From DATJQF01 sp035505995 (GTDB lineage Bacteria; Bacteroidota; Bacteroidia; Bacteroidales; FEN-979), in the NCBI GenBank assembly GCA_035505995.1, contig DATJQF010000115.1:1-16794 (forward strand): DNA of 16,794 nt, given 5' to 3'. The notes below the pieces were generated by a model. The model saw only the letters and a list, made by a program, of their open reading frames with translations. It was not told the DNA's origin and ran no database searches. Position numbers and translations under genes: made by a program. This document shows, one piece after another, positions 1-8,538 of the stretch; position 1 is the first letter of the stretch, and each line of letters starts with the position of its first letter.

Positions 1-623
1 ATCAGCTCGGGGATCGTGATGGCTTTATTATCGATATAGGCGGTGATCCCGTCCACCAGCTCGCCCAGGTTGTGAGGCGCCATGTTGGTGGCCATCCCGA
101 CGGCGATCCCGGAGGCGCCGTTCAGCAGCAGGTTGGGGATCTTGGCCGGCAGCACTACCGGTTCCTGGAGCGTATCGTCAAAATTCAGCTTGAAATCGAC
201 CGTGTTCTTGTCGATGTCGGTCACCATCTCCTCTGCGATCTTTTTCATCCGCGCTTCGGTGTACCGCATGGCCGCCGCGTTATCCCCGTCCATCGACCCG
301 AAATTTCCCTGCCCGTCGATCAGCGGGTACCGGAGCGACCAATCCTGGGCCATCCTGACCATGGCGTCATACACGGAGGTATCGCCATGGGGATGATATT
401 TTCCCAGCACCTCCCCTACGATCCTGGCAGACTTCTTATAGGGGCGGTTGGAGAGGTTCCCTAATTCATACATCCCAAAAAGCACCCTGCGATGAACCGG
501 CTTTAACCCGTCGCGGACATCCGGCAGCGCCCTGGCCACGATCACCGACATCGAATAATCGATGTAGGCCGATTTCATCTGGTTCTCAATATTGACCTTC
601 AGGATTTTGTCTCCCTCGTCCAT
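1..623 (-). CDS. gyrA: DNA gyrase subunit A, N-terminal part (cut by window edge)
   Basis: GyrA is the DNA-breaking subunit of the A2B2 gyrase that introduces negative supercoils. Translating the minus strand from the ATG at 623-621 gives 207 codons that stay open to the edge, so roughly the last three quarters of the protein are missing. The start is typical: residues 20-52 carry the IDYSMSVIVARALPDVRDGL and KPVHRRVL blocks, 77-86 read HPHGDTSVYD, and the catalytic tyrosine is Y121 in AMRYTEAR. At the quinolone-determining sites, the position equal to E. coli Ser83 is Thr82 and that of Asp87 is Asp86; Thr there is a normal variant in many bacteria. The gene is divergent from clpC. I saw no TAnnTTTG box on its upstream side. 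Confidence 0.96.
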   Translation of the reverse strand, partial: MDEGDKILKVNIENQMKSAYIDYSMSVIVARALPDVRDGLKPVHRRVLFGMYELGNLSNRPYKKSARIVGEVLGKYHPHGDTSVYDAMVRMAQDWSLRYPLIDGQGNFGSMDGDNAAAMRYTEARMKKIAEEMVTDIDKNTVDFKLNFDDTLQEPVVLPAKIPNLLLNGASGIAVGMATNMAPHNLGELVDGITAYIDNKAITIPEL

Positions 624-937
624 TGGTTATCAAATTAATCGTCTAAATATCAGATAGTTAAAATTATTCAAACTTCTATGCGAAATTAAGAAATAAATCC
701 GTTATTACCTAAGGATCCGGGCACAAAATTTTGAGGATTACTAACACGGAAATGTTAATAAATATTGGCACTTCAGAACGATCTCCGGGGATTGAATCGT
801 ACATTTGAAAACAGGGATTCTGGCATCAGCGGGTACGTCAATTTTTCATGCTCTTGCATTTGGTATAATCATTGCTGGTACCTTTGCTTTTATAATTATT
901 CATCATGATCTAAACAGGTAGCCACCTGAAACAAAAT
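624..937. other. gyrA-clpC divergent intergenic spacer
   Basis: This 314-bp stretch is clearly more AT-rich than the flanking genes and must hold the start signals of both. On the clpC side there is a perfect TAnnTTTG box at 879-886 (separate entry). A second TAnnTTTG match at 800-807 has no -33 partner at usable distance. On the gyrA side I found no convincing promoter; TTAATTTG at 638-631 is one base off and would lie almost on the start codon. A 38-codon frame opening with TTG at 805 and ending with TAG at 919-921 encodes a hydrophobic stretch (see findings). No RNA gene or clear terminator was recognised. Confidence 0.7.
879..886 (+). promoter_or_regulatory. Bacteroidetes-type -7 box for clpC
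   Basis: TACCTTTG matches the Bacteroidetes primary-sigma -7 consensus TAnnTTTG exactly and lies 51 bp before the clpC ATG, which would give a leader of about 45 nt. The -33 partner is uncertain: TTG at 854-856 is 22 nt upstream and TTTG at 859-862 is 16 nt upstream, and both fall outside the usual 19-21 nt spacing. Confidence 0.4.
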
Positions 938-3499
938 ATGGAAGCAAAATTTTCTCAACGGGTCAAGGATGTTCTGATCTTCAGCCGCGAAGAGGCGGTG
1001 AGGCTGGGAAACAACTATATCGGGCTTGAACATTTATTACTGGGAATCATCCGGGAAGGCGAAGGTCTTGCGATCAAGATCCTGAAAGGCCTCAACGTGG
1101 ATCTCAACGATCTGCGGAGGAAGATCGAATCCTCGGTCGCCAGCCAGAAGGAAAAGCCGGTCAATCCCGAAAACATCCCCCTCATCAAGCAATCGGAACG
1201 GGCGTTGAAGATCACTTACCTGGAAGCCAAATGGTTCAACAGCGAGCTGATCGGAACGGAGCATCTCCTCCTCGCCATCCTGAAAGACGAAAATAACCTG
1301 GTCACCCGGACCCTGCAGGGATTGGGCGTATCGTATGAGCTGGTGCGCGACGAGCTGAAGTCGATCCTGTCGAACGGTGCGGAAGAATTCCCGGAAGCCC
1401 CGAAGGATATCCTTCCCAAAGACGATGACGAAGAGGATCCCGAGGAAGGCGGAAAGGGATTTACGCCACCTTCCAAGAAAGGCTCCGAATCCAAATCGAA
1501 AACGCCGGTCCTGGATAATTTCGGGCGCGATATCACCCGGGCCGCCGAAGAAGGCAGGCTGGACCCGATCGTGGGCCGGCAGAAAGAGCTGGAGCGGATC
1601 GCCCAGATCCTGAGCCGCCGGAAGAAGAACAACCCGATCCTGATCGGGGAACCGGGAGTCGGAAAATCGGCCATCGCGGAAGGGCTGGCCCTCCGGATCG
1701 TACAACGGAAAGTATCGCGGGCCCTGTTCAACAAAAGGATCATTTCCCTCGACCTGGCCTCGCTGGTGGCGGGGACCAAGTACCGGGGACAGTTCGAGGA
1801 ACGCATGAAAGCGGTCCTGAACGAGCTGGAGAAGAATCCCAACATCATCCTCTTCATCGATGAGGTCCATACGATCGTAGGAGCCGGGAATGCCTCGGGT
1901 TCGCTGGATGCCTCCAACATGTTCAAGCCGGCTCTCTCCCGCGGGGAGATCCAGTGCATCGGCGCCACGACGCTGGACGAATACCGGCAGTACATCGAGA
2001 AGGACGGCGCCCTCGAACGCCGGTTCCAGAAAGTACTGGTGGATCCCACCACCGTGGAAGAGACTATCGAGATCCTCACCAATATCAAGGAAAAATACGA
2101 AGATCATCACCTGGTCCGGTTCACTCCCGATGCGATCCGGGCCTGCGTGAACCTGACCAACCGGTACATCACCGACCGCTATCTCCCCGATAAGGCCATC
2201 GACGCGCTGGACGAAGCCGGGGCGAGGGTGCATATATCCAATATCCATGTGCCTGACAACATCATCAAGATCGAAAGCCAGATCGAGGAAGCCCGGAAAA
2301 ACAAGATGCAGGCGATCAACAGCCAGAAATTCGAGGAGGCGGCCGACCTGCGGGATATGGAGCGGAAGCTGACAGAATTGCTGGACAAGGAAAAGAGGAA
2401 GTGGGAAGAGCAGGCCCAGATCAACCGGGAGATGGTGACCGAAGATAATGTAGCCGAAGTGGTGGCCATGATGACCGGCATCCCGGTGCAGCGGATCGCC
2501 AAGAATGAAAGCGAACGGCTGCTGAACATGGAAGGCGAGCTGGAGCATTCGGTGATCGGTCAGGAAGACGCCATCAAGAAAGTGGTGCGCGCCATCCGCC
2601 GGAACCGCGCCGGCCTGAAGGATCCGAACAAGCCCATCGGGACGTTCATCTTCCTCGGTCCGACGGGTGTCGGGAAAACCCACCTGGCCAAGATCCTGGC
2701 CCGGTACCTGTTCGACACGGAAGACGCCCTGGTGAGGATCGACATGAGCGAGTACATGGAAAAGTTCGCCGTATCGAGGCTGATCGGAGCGCCTCCGGGG
2801 TATGTGGGGTATGAAGAAGGCGGGCAGCTTACCGAGAAGATCCGCCGCCGCCCCTACTCTATCGTGCTCCTGGACGAGATCGAAAAAGCCCATCCGGATG
2901 TATTCCACCTGCTGCTGCAGGTGTTGGATGACGGGGTCCTCACCGACAGCTTCGGCCGCCGGGTCGATTTCAAGAACACCATCGTGATCATGACCTCCAA
3001 TATCGGATCCAGGCAGCTGAAGGATTTCGGGCAGGGCGTGGGATTTGCCACCTCGGCCAAAGTGGCAGGCAGCTCGGATTATGCGAAAGGCGTCATTGAA
3101 AATGCGCTGAAAAAATCGTTTGCCCCCGAGTTCCTGAACCGGATCGACGATGTGGTCATCTTCGACAACCTGGAGAAAGACGACATCAAGAAGATCATCG
3201 ATATCGAGCTGTCGCACCTGTACGACCGGATCCGTTCGATGGGATACCAGATCACGGTCACGGACAAGGCGAAGGACTTCATCTGCGACAAGGGATGGGA
3301 TGCCCAGTTTGGCGCGCGGCCCCTGAAGCGGGCGATCCAGAAGTACATCGAAGATGCGCTGGCGGAAGAAATGATCCGTGTTAAGATCAATATCGCGGAT
3401 GAGATCCTGATCGATTATGACGAGGCCTCTTCCTCCATCAAGATCACCATCTCCCAGAAAGCAGCCGAGCCTAAAGAACTGGCACAATCCAAGAACTGA
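938..3499 (+). CDS. clpC: ATP-dependent Clp protease ATPase subunit ClpC
   Basis: This is a cytoplasmic AAA+ unfoldase that threads proteins into ClpP. The 853-residue length is normal for ClpC. Domains in order: double Clp_N repeat at 1-145; an acidic then basic linker to about 185; AAA-1 with Walker A GEPGVGKS at 237-244 and Walker B LFIDE at 305-309; a middle region with a UVR-type coiled segment near 445-480, which separates ClpC from ClpB and ClpA; AAA-2 with Walker A GPTGVGKT at 574-581 and Walker B IVLLDE at 642-647; and a C-terminal ClpB-D2-small domain. The VGF tripeptide at 701-703 is the ClpP-docking loop, so it should work with ClpP, which is not in this window. The ATG at 938 gives the expected MEAKFSQRVKDVL start. 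No CtsR- or McsB-like gene is adjacent. Confidence 0.97.
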   Translation: MEAKFSQRVKDVLIFSREEAVRLGNNYIGLEHLLLGIIREGEGLAIKILKGLNVDLNDLRRKIESSVASQKEKPVNPENIPLIKQSERALKITYLEAKWFNSELIGTEHLLLAILKDENNLVTRTLQGLGVSYELVRDELKSILSNGAEEFPEAPKDILPKDDDEEDPEEGGKGFTPPSKKGSESKSKTPVLDNFGRDITRAAEEGRLDPIVGRQKELERIAQILSRRKKNNPILIGEPGVGKSAIAEGLALRIVQRKVSRALFNKRIISLDLASLVAGTKYRGQFEERMKAVLNELEKNPNIILFIDEVHTIVGAGNASGSLDASNMFKPALSRGEIQCIGATTLDEYRQYIEKDGALERRFQKVLVDPTTVEETIEILTNIKEKYEDHHLVRFTPDAIRACVNLTNRYITDRYLPDKAIDALDEAGARVHISNIHVPDNIIKIESQIEEARKNKMQAINSQKFEEAADLRDMERKLTELLDKEKRKWEEQAQINREMVTEDNVAEVVAMMTGIPVQRIAKNESERLLNMEGELEHSVIGQEDAIKKVVRAIRRNRAGLKDPNKPIGTFIFLGPTGVGKTHLAKILARYLFDTEDALVRIDMSEYMEKFAVSRLIGAPPGYVGYEEGGQLTEKIRRRPYSIVLLDEIEKAHPDVFHLLLQVLDDGVLTDSFGRRVDFKNTIVIMTSNIGSRQLKDFGQGVGFATSAKVAGSSDYAKGVIENALKKSFAPEFLNRIDDVVIFDNLEKDDIKKIIDIELSHLYDRIRSMGYQITVTDKAKDFICDKGWDAQFGARPLKRAIQKYIEDALAEEMIRVKINIADEILIDYDEASSSIKITISQKAAEPKELAQSKN

Positions 3500-3539
3500 A
3501 CCTCGATTTTACAATAAGGAAAGAAGAGGCAGGAGATAA

Positions 3540-3574
3540 GAAGCCCCGGGTTCACAGAACCCGGGGCTTCTTTA
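3540..3574 (+). terminator. Intrinsic terminator of clpC
   Basis: A perfect 14-bp inverted repeat, GAAGCCCCGGGTTC at 3540-3553 and its complement at 3557-3570, encloses a 3-nt ACA loop. Together with TTT at 3571-3573 the 3' side reads CTTCTTT. It lies 40 bp after the clpC stop and 17 bp beyond the stop of the convergent acyl-CoA dehydrogenase gene, so it may also slow transcription from the other side; the minus-strand flank is poor in T, so termination there would be weaker. Confidence 0.85.
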
Positions 3575-3590
3575 TGGAGTTTGCTTCCGG

Positions 3591-5372
3591 TCAGAATTTG
3601 TAGCTGTTGTCCGCGATCAGCTTATCGGCGATCTTGCGGCGCGCTTCTTTCACATTCGGTCCTTTGACCATGGTCAGCCGGTCGATTGCCTTGATCAGCC
3701 GGCCGGCGGCTTCTCCTTCCGCAAATGAGTAGACCGCGTCGAAGGCGGCTTTCCTGATCGTTTCCGCCGTGTCATAAATAAAAACATCCAGGATATTCCC
3801 GTACACGGCCATGGCATCGGGCCCTTTCACCGGGGTCATTTTCTCCACCCTCAGGGCCAGCGATTCCGCGATATAGATGCCGGTCACCATGTCCGAAATG
3901 TTGTTCATCACTTCCTGCTCGTGCATCAGCTTCTTGGCGAAATGCCGGGTGGCTTCCCCGATGATGAGCAGCGCGGCCTTCTTGAAATTCTTTAGGTAAT
4001 GGTATTTTTCAGGATAGTAGCTTTCCGGGACCGTACCGCCGGAAACCGTATCGAGCGAGGCATACAGCTTTTCCGCCTCCCCGAAGAGGTCGAAATCGCC
4101 CTTCATGGCCCGCTTCATCGCGGTGTCGGCCACCAGCAGCCGGTTGATCTCGTTCGTGCCTTCAAAGATCCGGTTGATCCTGGAATCGCGGTACCCTTTT
4201 TCCACGATCATCTCGGCGGAATATCCCATCCCTCCGTGGATCTGGACGGCCTCATCCACCACGAAGTCGAGCGCTTCCGAGCCATAGACTTTAAGAATGG
4301 CGGCTTCCACCGCATAGTGGCTGATCCCCTCGATGGTCGCCCTTCCCTTATCGATCCCTTCCGCCTTGTTCTTCGCGATCTGGTCGTTGATATCGTTGCT
4401 GACCCGGTAGATCGCGGATTCCAGCGCAAAAGTGCGGATCACCTGCTCGGCCAGCTTGTGCTTGATGGCCCCGAAGGTGGAGATCAGCACGCAGAACTGC
4501 TTCCGCTCGTTTGCATATTTTACCGAGTCGGTAATGGCTTTCTTGGCGGCGCCGAGCACATTGGCTCCCAGCTTGATCCTTCCCATATGGAGGATGCTCA
4601 GGGCGATCCGGAAACCTTCTCCCCTCTCCCCGATCAGGTTTTCGACGGGAACTTTCACGTCATTATAGAAGATCTGCGCCGTGGAGGATCCTTTGATCCC
4701 CATTTTCTTTTCGTCGGGATTCACAACGACGCCGGGCAGGTTCCGTTCCACGATGAAGGCGCTGAGCACGCGGTCGGTGCCGATCTTTGCAAAGACCGTC
4801 TGGATGTCGGCAAAACCGGCATTGGTGATCCACATTTTCTGTCCGTTCAGGATATAGTGCCTGCCATCCTCCGACAGCCGGGCCTGGGTCTTGCCCGAAT
4901 TGGCGTCGCTTCCGGCTCCCGGCTCCGTCAGGCAGTAGGCGCCCAGCAGTTCGCCGGTGGCCAGGCGGGTGACATATTTCTGCCGCTGCTCCTCATTCCC
5001 GTAATAAAGGATCGGCAGGGTCCCGATGCCCGTATGGGCCATGAAGGCGACCGAGAAGGAATATCCGGCCCCGATCATTTCGGCCGCGAGCATCTGGGTG
5101 ATGAAGTTCTGACCGAATCCTCCGTATTCTTCCGGAACGGCAATGCCCATCAGTCCCAGCTCCCCTGCTTTCTTCAGGGTGGCTTTCATCAGGTTGATAT
5201 CCGGGCTGTCGATGGCATCCAGGTTCGGATACAGCTCTGCTTCCAGGAAATCCCGGCAGGTCTGGGCGATCATCTTCTGCTCCTCGTTGAATTCCTCCGG
5301 GATGAAGATGTCTTTCGCTTCCACTTCATGGACCAGGAATTCACCGCTTTTCAGCACTTTTCTTTGTTCCAT
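3591..5372 (-). CDS. Acyl-CoA dehydrogenase with C-terminal extension
   Basis: This FAD enzyme oxidises acyl-CoA to trans-2-enoyl-CoA and hands electrons to ETF. From the chosen start it has 593 residues, about 200 more than short- and medium-chain ACADs, and its length and C-terminal domain resemble VLCAD/ACAD9. Visible signatures: YCLTEPGAGSDA at 146-157 (FAD/acyl contact), WITNAG at 181-186, QIHGGMGYS at 377-385, and RIFEGTNEIN at 401-410, where E404 sits at the MCAD catalytic-base position. The segment after about 430 is the extra helical domain. The frame is open to an ATG at 5411, but that start would overlap the upstream gene by 17 bp; the ATG at 5372 gives MEQRKVLKSGEFL, like relatives I recall, and a 22-bp gap. 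It is last in the etf operon. Chain-length preference cannot be told from sequence. Confidence 0.93.
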   Translation of the reverse strand: MEQRKVLKSGEFLVHEVEAKDIFIPEEFNEEQKMIAQTCRDFLEAELYPNLDAIDSPDINLMKATLKKAGELGLMGIAVPEEYGGFGQNFITQMLAAEMIGAGYSFSVAFMAHTGIGTLPILYYGNEEQRQKYVTRLATGELLGAYCLTEPGAGSDANSGKTQARLSEDGRHYILNGQKMWITNAGFADIQTVFAKIGTDRVLSAFIVERNLPGVVVNPDEKKMGIKGSSTAQIFYNDVKVPVENLIGERGEGFRIALSILHMGRIKLGANVLGAAKKAITDSVKYANERKQFCVLISTFGAIKHKLAEQVIRTFALESAIYRVSNDINDQIAKNKAEGIDKGRATIEGISHYAVEAAILKVYGSEALDFVVDEAVQIHGGMGYSAEMIVEKGYRDSRINRIFEGTNEINRLLVADTAMKRAMKGDFDLFGEAEKLYASLDTVSGGTVPESYYPEKYHYLKNFKKAALLIIGEATRHFAKKLMHEQEVMNNISDMVTGIYIAESLALRVEKMTPVKGPDAMAVYGNILDVFIYDTAETIRKAAFDAVYSFAEGEAAGRLIKAIDRLTMVKGPNVKEARRKIADKLIADNSYKF

Positions 5373-5394
5373 TTCAATTGTTTTAGGAATGATA

Positions 5395-6210
5395 TTACAG
5401 ATCCAGGGCATCGGCGATCATCTCCCCGATGTCGAGGTTCCTGACTCTCTGTTCTTCGTTTTTATATTTGATCCCGTCCGTCAGCATCGTCATGCAGAAC
5501 GGGCAGGCTGTGGCAATAATGGAAGCATCGGTCGACAGGGCCTCTTCGGTCCGTTCCAGGAATACCTCTTTATCCCCCTTTTCCGCCTCCTTGAACATCT
5601 GCGCCCCTCCCGCGCCGCAGCAGAGTGCGAAGCTTTTATGCCGGCCCATTTCCACCAGGTCTGAGGTCATCGCCCGGAGGATCCTCCGCGGCTCCGCATA
5701 AATATCGTTGCACCTCCCCAGGTAGCAGGGATCATGGTAGGTGACGCGCTGGTCCCCGAATGATTTGCGATCCAGCGACAGACTCCCGTCTTCCAGGCAC
5801 CCGGCCAGGAACTGTGTATAATGGATCACCTCGTAGTTGCCTCCCAGGTCGGGGTATTCGTTTTTGAAGATGTTGTAGCAATGCGGGCAGATGGTGAAGA
5901 TCCTGGTCACGCCGTACCGGGTGAAAGTATCGATGTTATGCAGCGCCTGCAGCTGGTAAAGCATCTCATTTCCGGCCCTCCTTGCCGGGTCTCCCGTGCA
6001 GGATTCCTCTTTCCCCAGCACGGCAAAACTGACCTTCAGGTGGGTCAGGATCTTGAGAAAGGCGCGGGCCACTTTCTTATAACGGTCGTCGAACGCACCG
6101 GCACACCCGATCCAGAACAAATATTCCGGGCGGATCCCTTTCGTGAACAGGTCGGCCATGACCGGCACGTTGATTTCCCTCGTTTCCATCTTATCCGGTT
6201 CAGCTTTCAT
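5395..6210 (-). CDS. CCG-domain Fe-S oxidoreductase, C-terminal half of an EMO/HdrD-like pair
   Basis: This is a soluble or peripheral protein of 271 residues with two cysteine-rich CCG repeats, as in HdrB/HdrD, LutA, GlpC and the C-terminal part of DUF224/EMO proteins. Repeat one uses C36, C71 (ESCTGDPARR, one Cys instead of two) and C108/C111 (CPHC). Repeat two uses C162, C197-C198-G (ALCCGAGG) and C236/C239 (CPFC). The second repeat is thus the complete one and the likelier site of a special cubane cluster. Its start overlaps the end of the upstream membrane Fe-S gene by 11 bp; an in-frame ATG at 6189 (residue 8) is a possible later start. With etfBA upstream and an acyl-CoA dehydrogenase downstream, it probably relays electrons between EtfAB and the membrane partner. 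No glycolate or lactate dehydrogenase subunit is nearby. Confidence 0.85.
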   Translation of the reverse strand: MKAEPDKMETREINVPVMADLFTKGIRPEYLFWIGCAGAFDDRYKKVARAFLKILTHLKVSFAVLGKEESCTGDPARRAGNEMLYQLQALHNIDTFTRYGVTRIFTICPHCYNIFKNEYPDLGGNYEVIHYTQFLAGCLEDGSLSLDRKSFGDQRVTYHDPCYLGRCNDIYAEPRRILRAMTSDLVEMGRHKSFALCCGAGGAQMFKEAEKGDKEVFLERTEEALSTDASIIATACPFCMTMLTDGIKYKNEEQRVRNLDIGEMIADALDL

Positions 6211-7522
6211 GGATCTTCATTTGCAGTCCTTTGGCCCACAGCAGCCGGTCTTCCGGAGAGAACTTCCAGGGGGCGCCGTTATTTTCGATATTGCTGAAGC
6301 AGGCTTTGATAGCAGCCGGGGCCGAGCCCTCTTCCATCACCAGGTATCTTCGCATGTCGAGGATGATCTCCGGCTGATTGATGTTGATCGGGCATTCCTT
6401 CGCACAGGCATTGCAGGTGGTGCAGGCCCAGAGCTCCTCTTCGGTAATGTAATCGCGGAGCAGGGAACGGTGGTCCGTATATGCTTTACCTTCCCGGACC
6501 AGATGCGGACCCTTTTCTTTCATCCGCGCCCGGAGGTCCATGACGATCTTCCGGGGCGAAAGCTTTTTGCCGGTGAGGTTGGCCGGGCAAACGGACGTAC
6601 AGCGGCCGCATTCCGTGCAGGCCAGGGAATCCAGGTAATTCTTCCAGGTGGCATCCTCGCAATCCCTGATGCCGAACCGCTCCGGTGTCCCGGAGGACTG
6701 GGCTTCCTGCGAAAGCGACGGGTCCAGCATGAGCCTCACTTCACGGGTCACCTGTTCCATATGGGTCATCCTGCCCAGTGGTCCGGGCCGGGTGAGGAAC
6801 ACATTCGGCACCGACATAAAAACATGGAAATGCTTGGAATAAGGCAGGATATTCGCGAAAACGAAGATCAGGAGGATATGCGACCACCAGCAAACCTCCA
6901 GCAATATCTTCAGGGAGTTGACCGGAAGTGCCGACAGCATGCCCGTCAGCAGGAAGCTGACCGGGAACGTTCCGGCTACCGGCAATCCTGCCGCATGTTT
7001 GATCGAAAGGTAGCTGGTGTTGATGCCGATCAGCGTCACCATGAGAAAAAGGATCATCAGCAGGGCGATCTCCGCATCGATATGCGAGATCTTTTTCATT
7101 TCGATCCCTTCAAAACGCCGGATATGAATGAATGTCCTCCGGGCCAGGAAAATAAGGATGGACACCACGATGAGGGCGGCGAACACATCCCCTGAAGCGG
7201 TGAGGATATCGTAAACCGGACCCAGGAACTTCAGGGCACGTTCGGAACCCGAAAGACCGTCGATCACCATTTCGATGCTCCCGAAAAGGATCCAGCAGAA
7301 GCCCCAGAAAACCAGTACATGGAAGAAGCCGATCACCGGCTTGCGCAGGATCTTGGTCTGCGTGAACGCCACCGCCAGCATGATCCTGAACCTCCTCCCG
7401 ATGTTACGTACGGGGAAACCGGGGCGGGTCAACCGGAAAAAACGATAGATCCTGGCCGAAGTGAAGGCGAAAGCGGCCAGTGTGATCAATAATACGGACG
7501 CAAAGAGCAGTTGTCGGATCAT
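6200..7522 (-). CDS. Membrane cytochrome b-like/4Fe-4S dicluster protein, N-terminal half of an EMO-like pair
   Basis: This 440-residue protein has an N-terminal membrane domain and a C-terminal cytoplasmic ferredoxin domain. Hydrophobic segments appear near 2-21, 64-87, 111-127, 150-172, 186-199 and 206-226. His68, His215, His231 and His233 lie in or beside them and could bind haem b, as in NarI-like domains. The soluble part has two classic 4Fe-4S motifs: C302, C305, C308, C312-P and C367, C370, C373, C377-P. The layout of NarI-like domain followed by dicluster matches the first two thirds of DUF224/EMO proteins, whose CCG part is encoded here by the next gene. Expected role: quinone reduction with electrons from EtfAB. 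AAGGA ends 6 nt before the ATG, so translation may use a Shine-Dalgarno site. It lies 20 bp after etfA. Confidence 0.85.
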   Translation of the reverse strand: MIRQLLFASVLLITLAAFAFTSARIYRFFRLTRPGFPVRNIGRRFRIMLAVAFTQTKILRKPVIGFFHVLVFWGFCWILFGSIEMVIDGLSGSERALKFLGPVYDILTASGDVFAALIVVSILIFLARRTFIHIRRFEGIEMKKISHIDAEIALLMILFLMVTLIGINTSYLSIKHAAGLPVAGTFPVSFLLTGMLSALPVNSLKILLEVCWWSHILLIFVFANILPYSKHFHVFMSVPNVFLTRPGPLGRMTHMEQVTREVRLMLDPSLSQEAQSSGTPERFGIRDCEDATWKNYLDSLACTECGRCTSVCPANLTGKKLSPRKIVMDLRARMKEKGPHLVREGKAYTDHRSLLRDYITEEELWACTTCNACAKECPININQPEIILDMRRYLVMEEGSAPAAIKACFSNIENNGAPWKFSPEDRLLWAKGLQMKIHES

Positions 7523-7542
7523 CCCGGGTCCTTCGATTCGTT

Positions 7543-8514
7543 TTACTTTGCTTTAATCTCTTTGACCGCTTCAACGAGTCTGGGAAGGACTTTCATGGCA
7601 TCCCCGATGATGCCGTACTGGGCGGCTTCGAAAATGGGCGCATCCTTGTCGATATTGATGGCGACGATATATTTTGTTGCGCTGATGCCGGCAAGATGCT
7701 GCGTTGCGCCCGAGATCCCGCATGCAAAATAAACGTTGGGGGCGATGATCTTGCCGGTCTGGCCGGTATGCTCTTCGTGGGGCCTCCAGCCTTCATCGGA
7801 AACCGGCCGGGAGCAGGCGGTGGCGCCGCCGAGCAGGGCAGCCAGCTCGACCAGCGGTCCCCAGTTGTCGGGGGATTTCATGCCGCGTCCTCCGGAAACA
7901 ACGATCTCGGCATCCGTCAGCAGGATCTTTCCGGTCTGCTTCTGAACTTCTTTCACCGTGGTTTTTACCTGGCCGGGTTGGGCATTCACGGTCAGTGGCT
8001 CCAACGGGCTGACGCTCCCGGCCTCCACCACCTCGAATGAATTCTGGGCGAGGGTCAGGATGCGCACCGGGGACTTGATCACCACGTTGGCAAAAGCATT
8101 CCCGGAATACACTTTTTTATAAATGGTGAACGGGTCCAGGCTCACCGGCAAACGGGAAACCCCCGAACCCAGGCCGGCTTTCAGCCTCACGGAAAGCCTG
8201 GGCGCCAATGCCTTGCCCGTGTTGTTATTGGACAGGACGACAACGGATGCATTTTCTTTCCCGGCGATCTCTGCGATCACGGCGGTGAACAGCTGGTTAT
8301 CGAGGATGCCGAAAGCATCGCCGGTGACGCTCAATATTTTTTTTGCACCATACCGGGCCAGTTTATCGAGCTCCTCTTTCGCGGCATTCCCGATGGAAAG
8401 CGCAACGGCCTCGGTCTTCATCATTTCCGCCACCTTCACGGCATAAGAGACCAGCTCGAAGGAAAGTTTCTTGAATTTTCCGTCCCAGTTCTCGGTGTAA
8501 ACTAATACTGACAT
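7543..8514 (-). CDS. etfA: Electron transfer flavoprotein subunit alpha
   Basis: EtfA pairs with EtfB to carry electrons from acyl-CoA dehydrogenases on FAD. The 323-residue length is normal. The C-terminal FAD domain is clear: VVSGGRGM at 205-212, SRPVSDEGW at 235-243, TGQTGKIIAPNVY at 250-262, and the signature YFACGISGATQHLAG at 262-276, then NIDKDAPIF at 287-295. It starts 24 bp after the etfB stop with no strong ribosome site, which is usual here. Being co-transcribed with an EMO-like pair favours an ordinary, non-bifurcating ETF feeding menaquinone, but the sequence alone does not exclude bifurcation. Confidence 0.96.
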   Translation of the reverse strand: MSVLVYTENWDGKFKKLSFELVSYAVKVAEMMKTEAVALSIGNAAKEELDKLARYGAKKILSVTGDAFGILDNQLFTAVIAEIAGKENASVVVLSNNNTGKALAPRLSVRLKAGLGSGVSRLPVSLDPFTIYKKVYSGNAFANVVIKSPVRILTLAQNSFEVVEAGSVSPLEPLTVNAQPGQVKTTVKEVQKQTGKILLTDAEIVVSGGRGMKSPDNWGPLVELAALLGGATACSRPVSDEGWRPHEEHTGQTGKIIAPNVYFACGISGATQHLAGISATKYIVAINIDKDAPIFEAAQYGIIGDAMKVLPRLVEAVKEIKAK

Positions 8515-8538
8515 GGTTGATGGATTATTGACTTCGGA

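Noticed and set aside
72..464. Two plus-strand frames within 72-464
   Set aside because: They lie over the conserved N-terminal gyrA sequence on the minus strand.
1037..3487. An 816-codon open frame on the strand opposite clpC
   Set aside because: Its codon boundaries coincide with those of clpC, so it stays open simply because clpC almost never uses TTA, CTA or TCA, whose complements are stops. The translated sequence shows no known domain.
3999..5444. A 481-codon open frame opposite the acyl-CoA dehydrogenase
   Set aside because: It has the same in-register antisense effect of codon bias; the acyl-CoA dehydrogenase motifs on the minus strand are unmistakable.
6143..7195. A 350-codon plus-strand frame over the two Fe-S genes, and similar frames at 10318-11352 and 9468-10160
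   Set aside because: Real cysteine, Walker and Rossmann-type motifs are on the minus strand; the plus frames have low-complexity, Arg/His/Gln-rich translations typical of shadows.
5395..7522. The Fe-S pair as lactate (LutAB) or glycolate (GlcF) oxidase subunits, or as heterodisulfide reductase HdrDE
   Set aside because: There is no LutC or FAD-oxidase subunit next door, the membrane and dicluster parts are in one chain as in DUF224 proteins, and the neighbours are etfBA and an acyl-CoA dehydrogenase.
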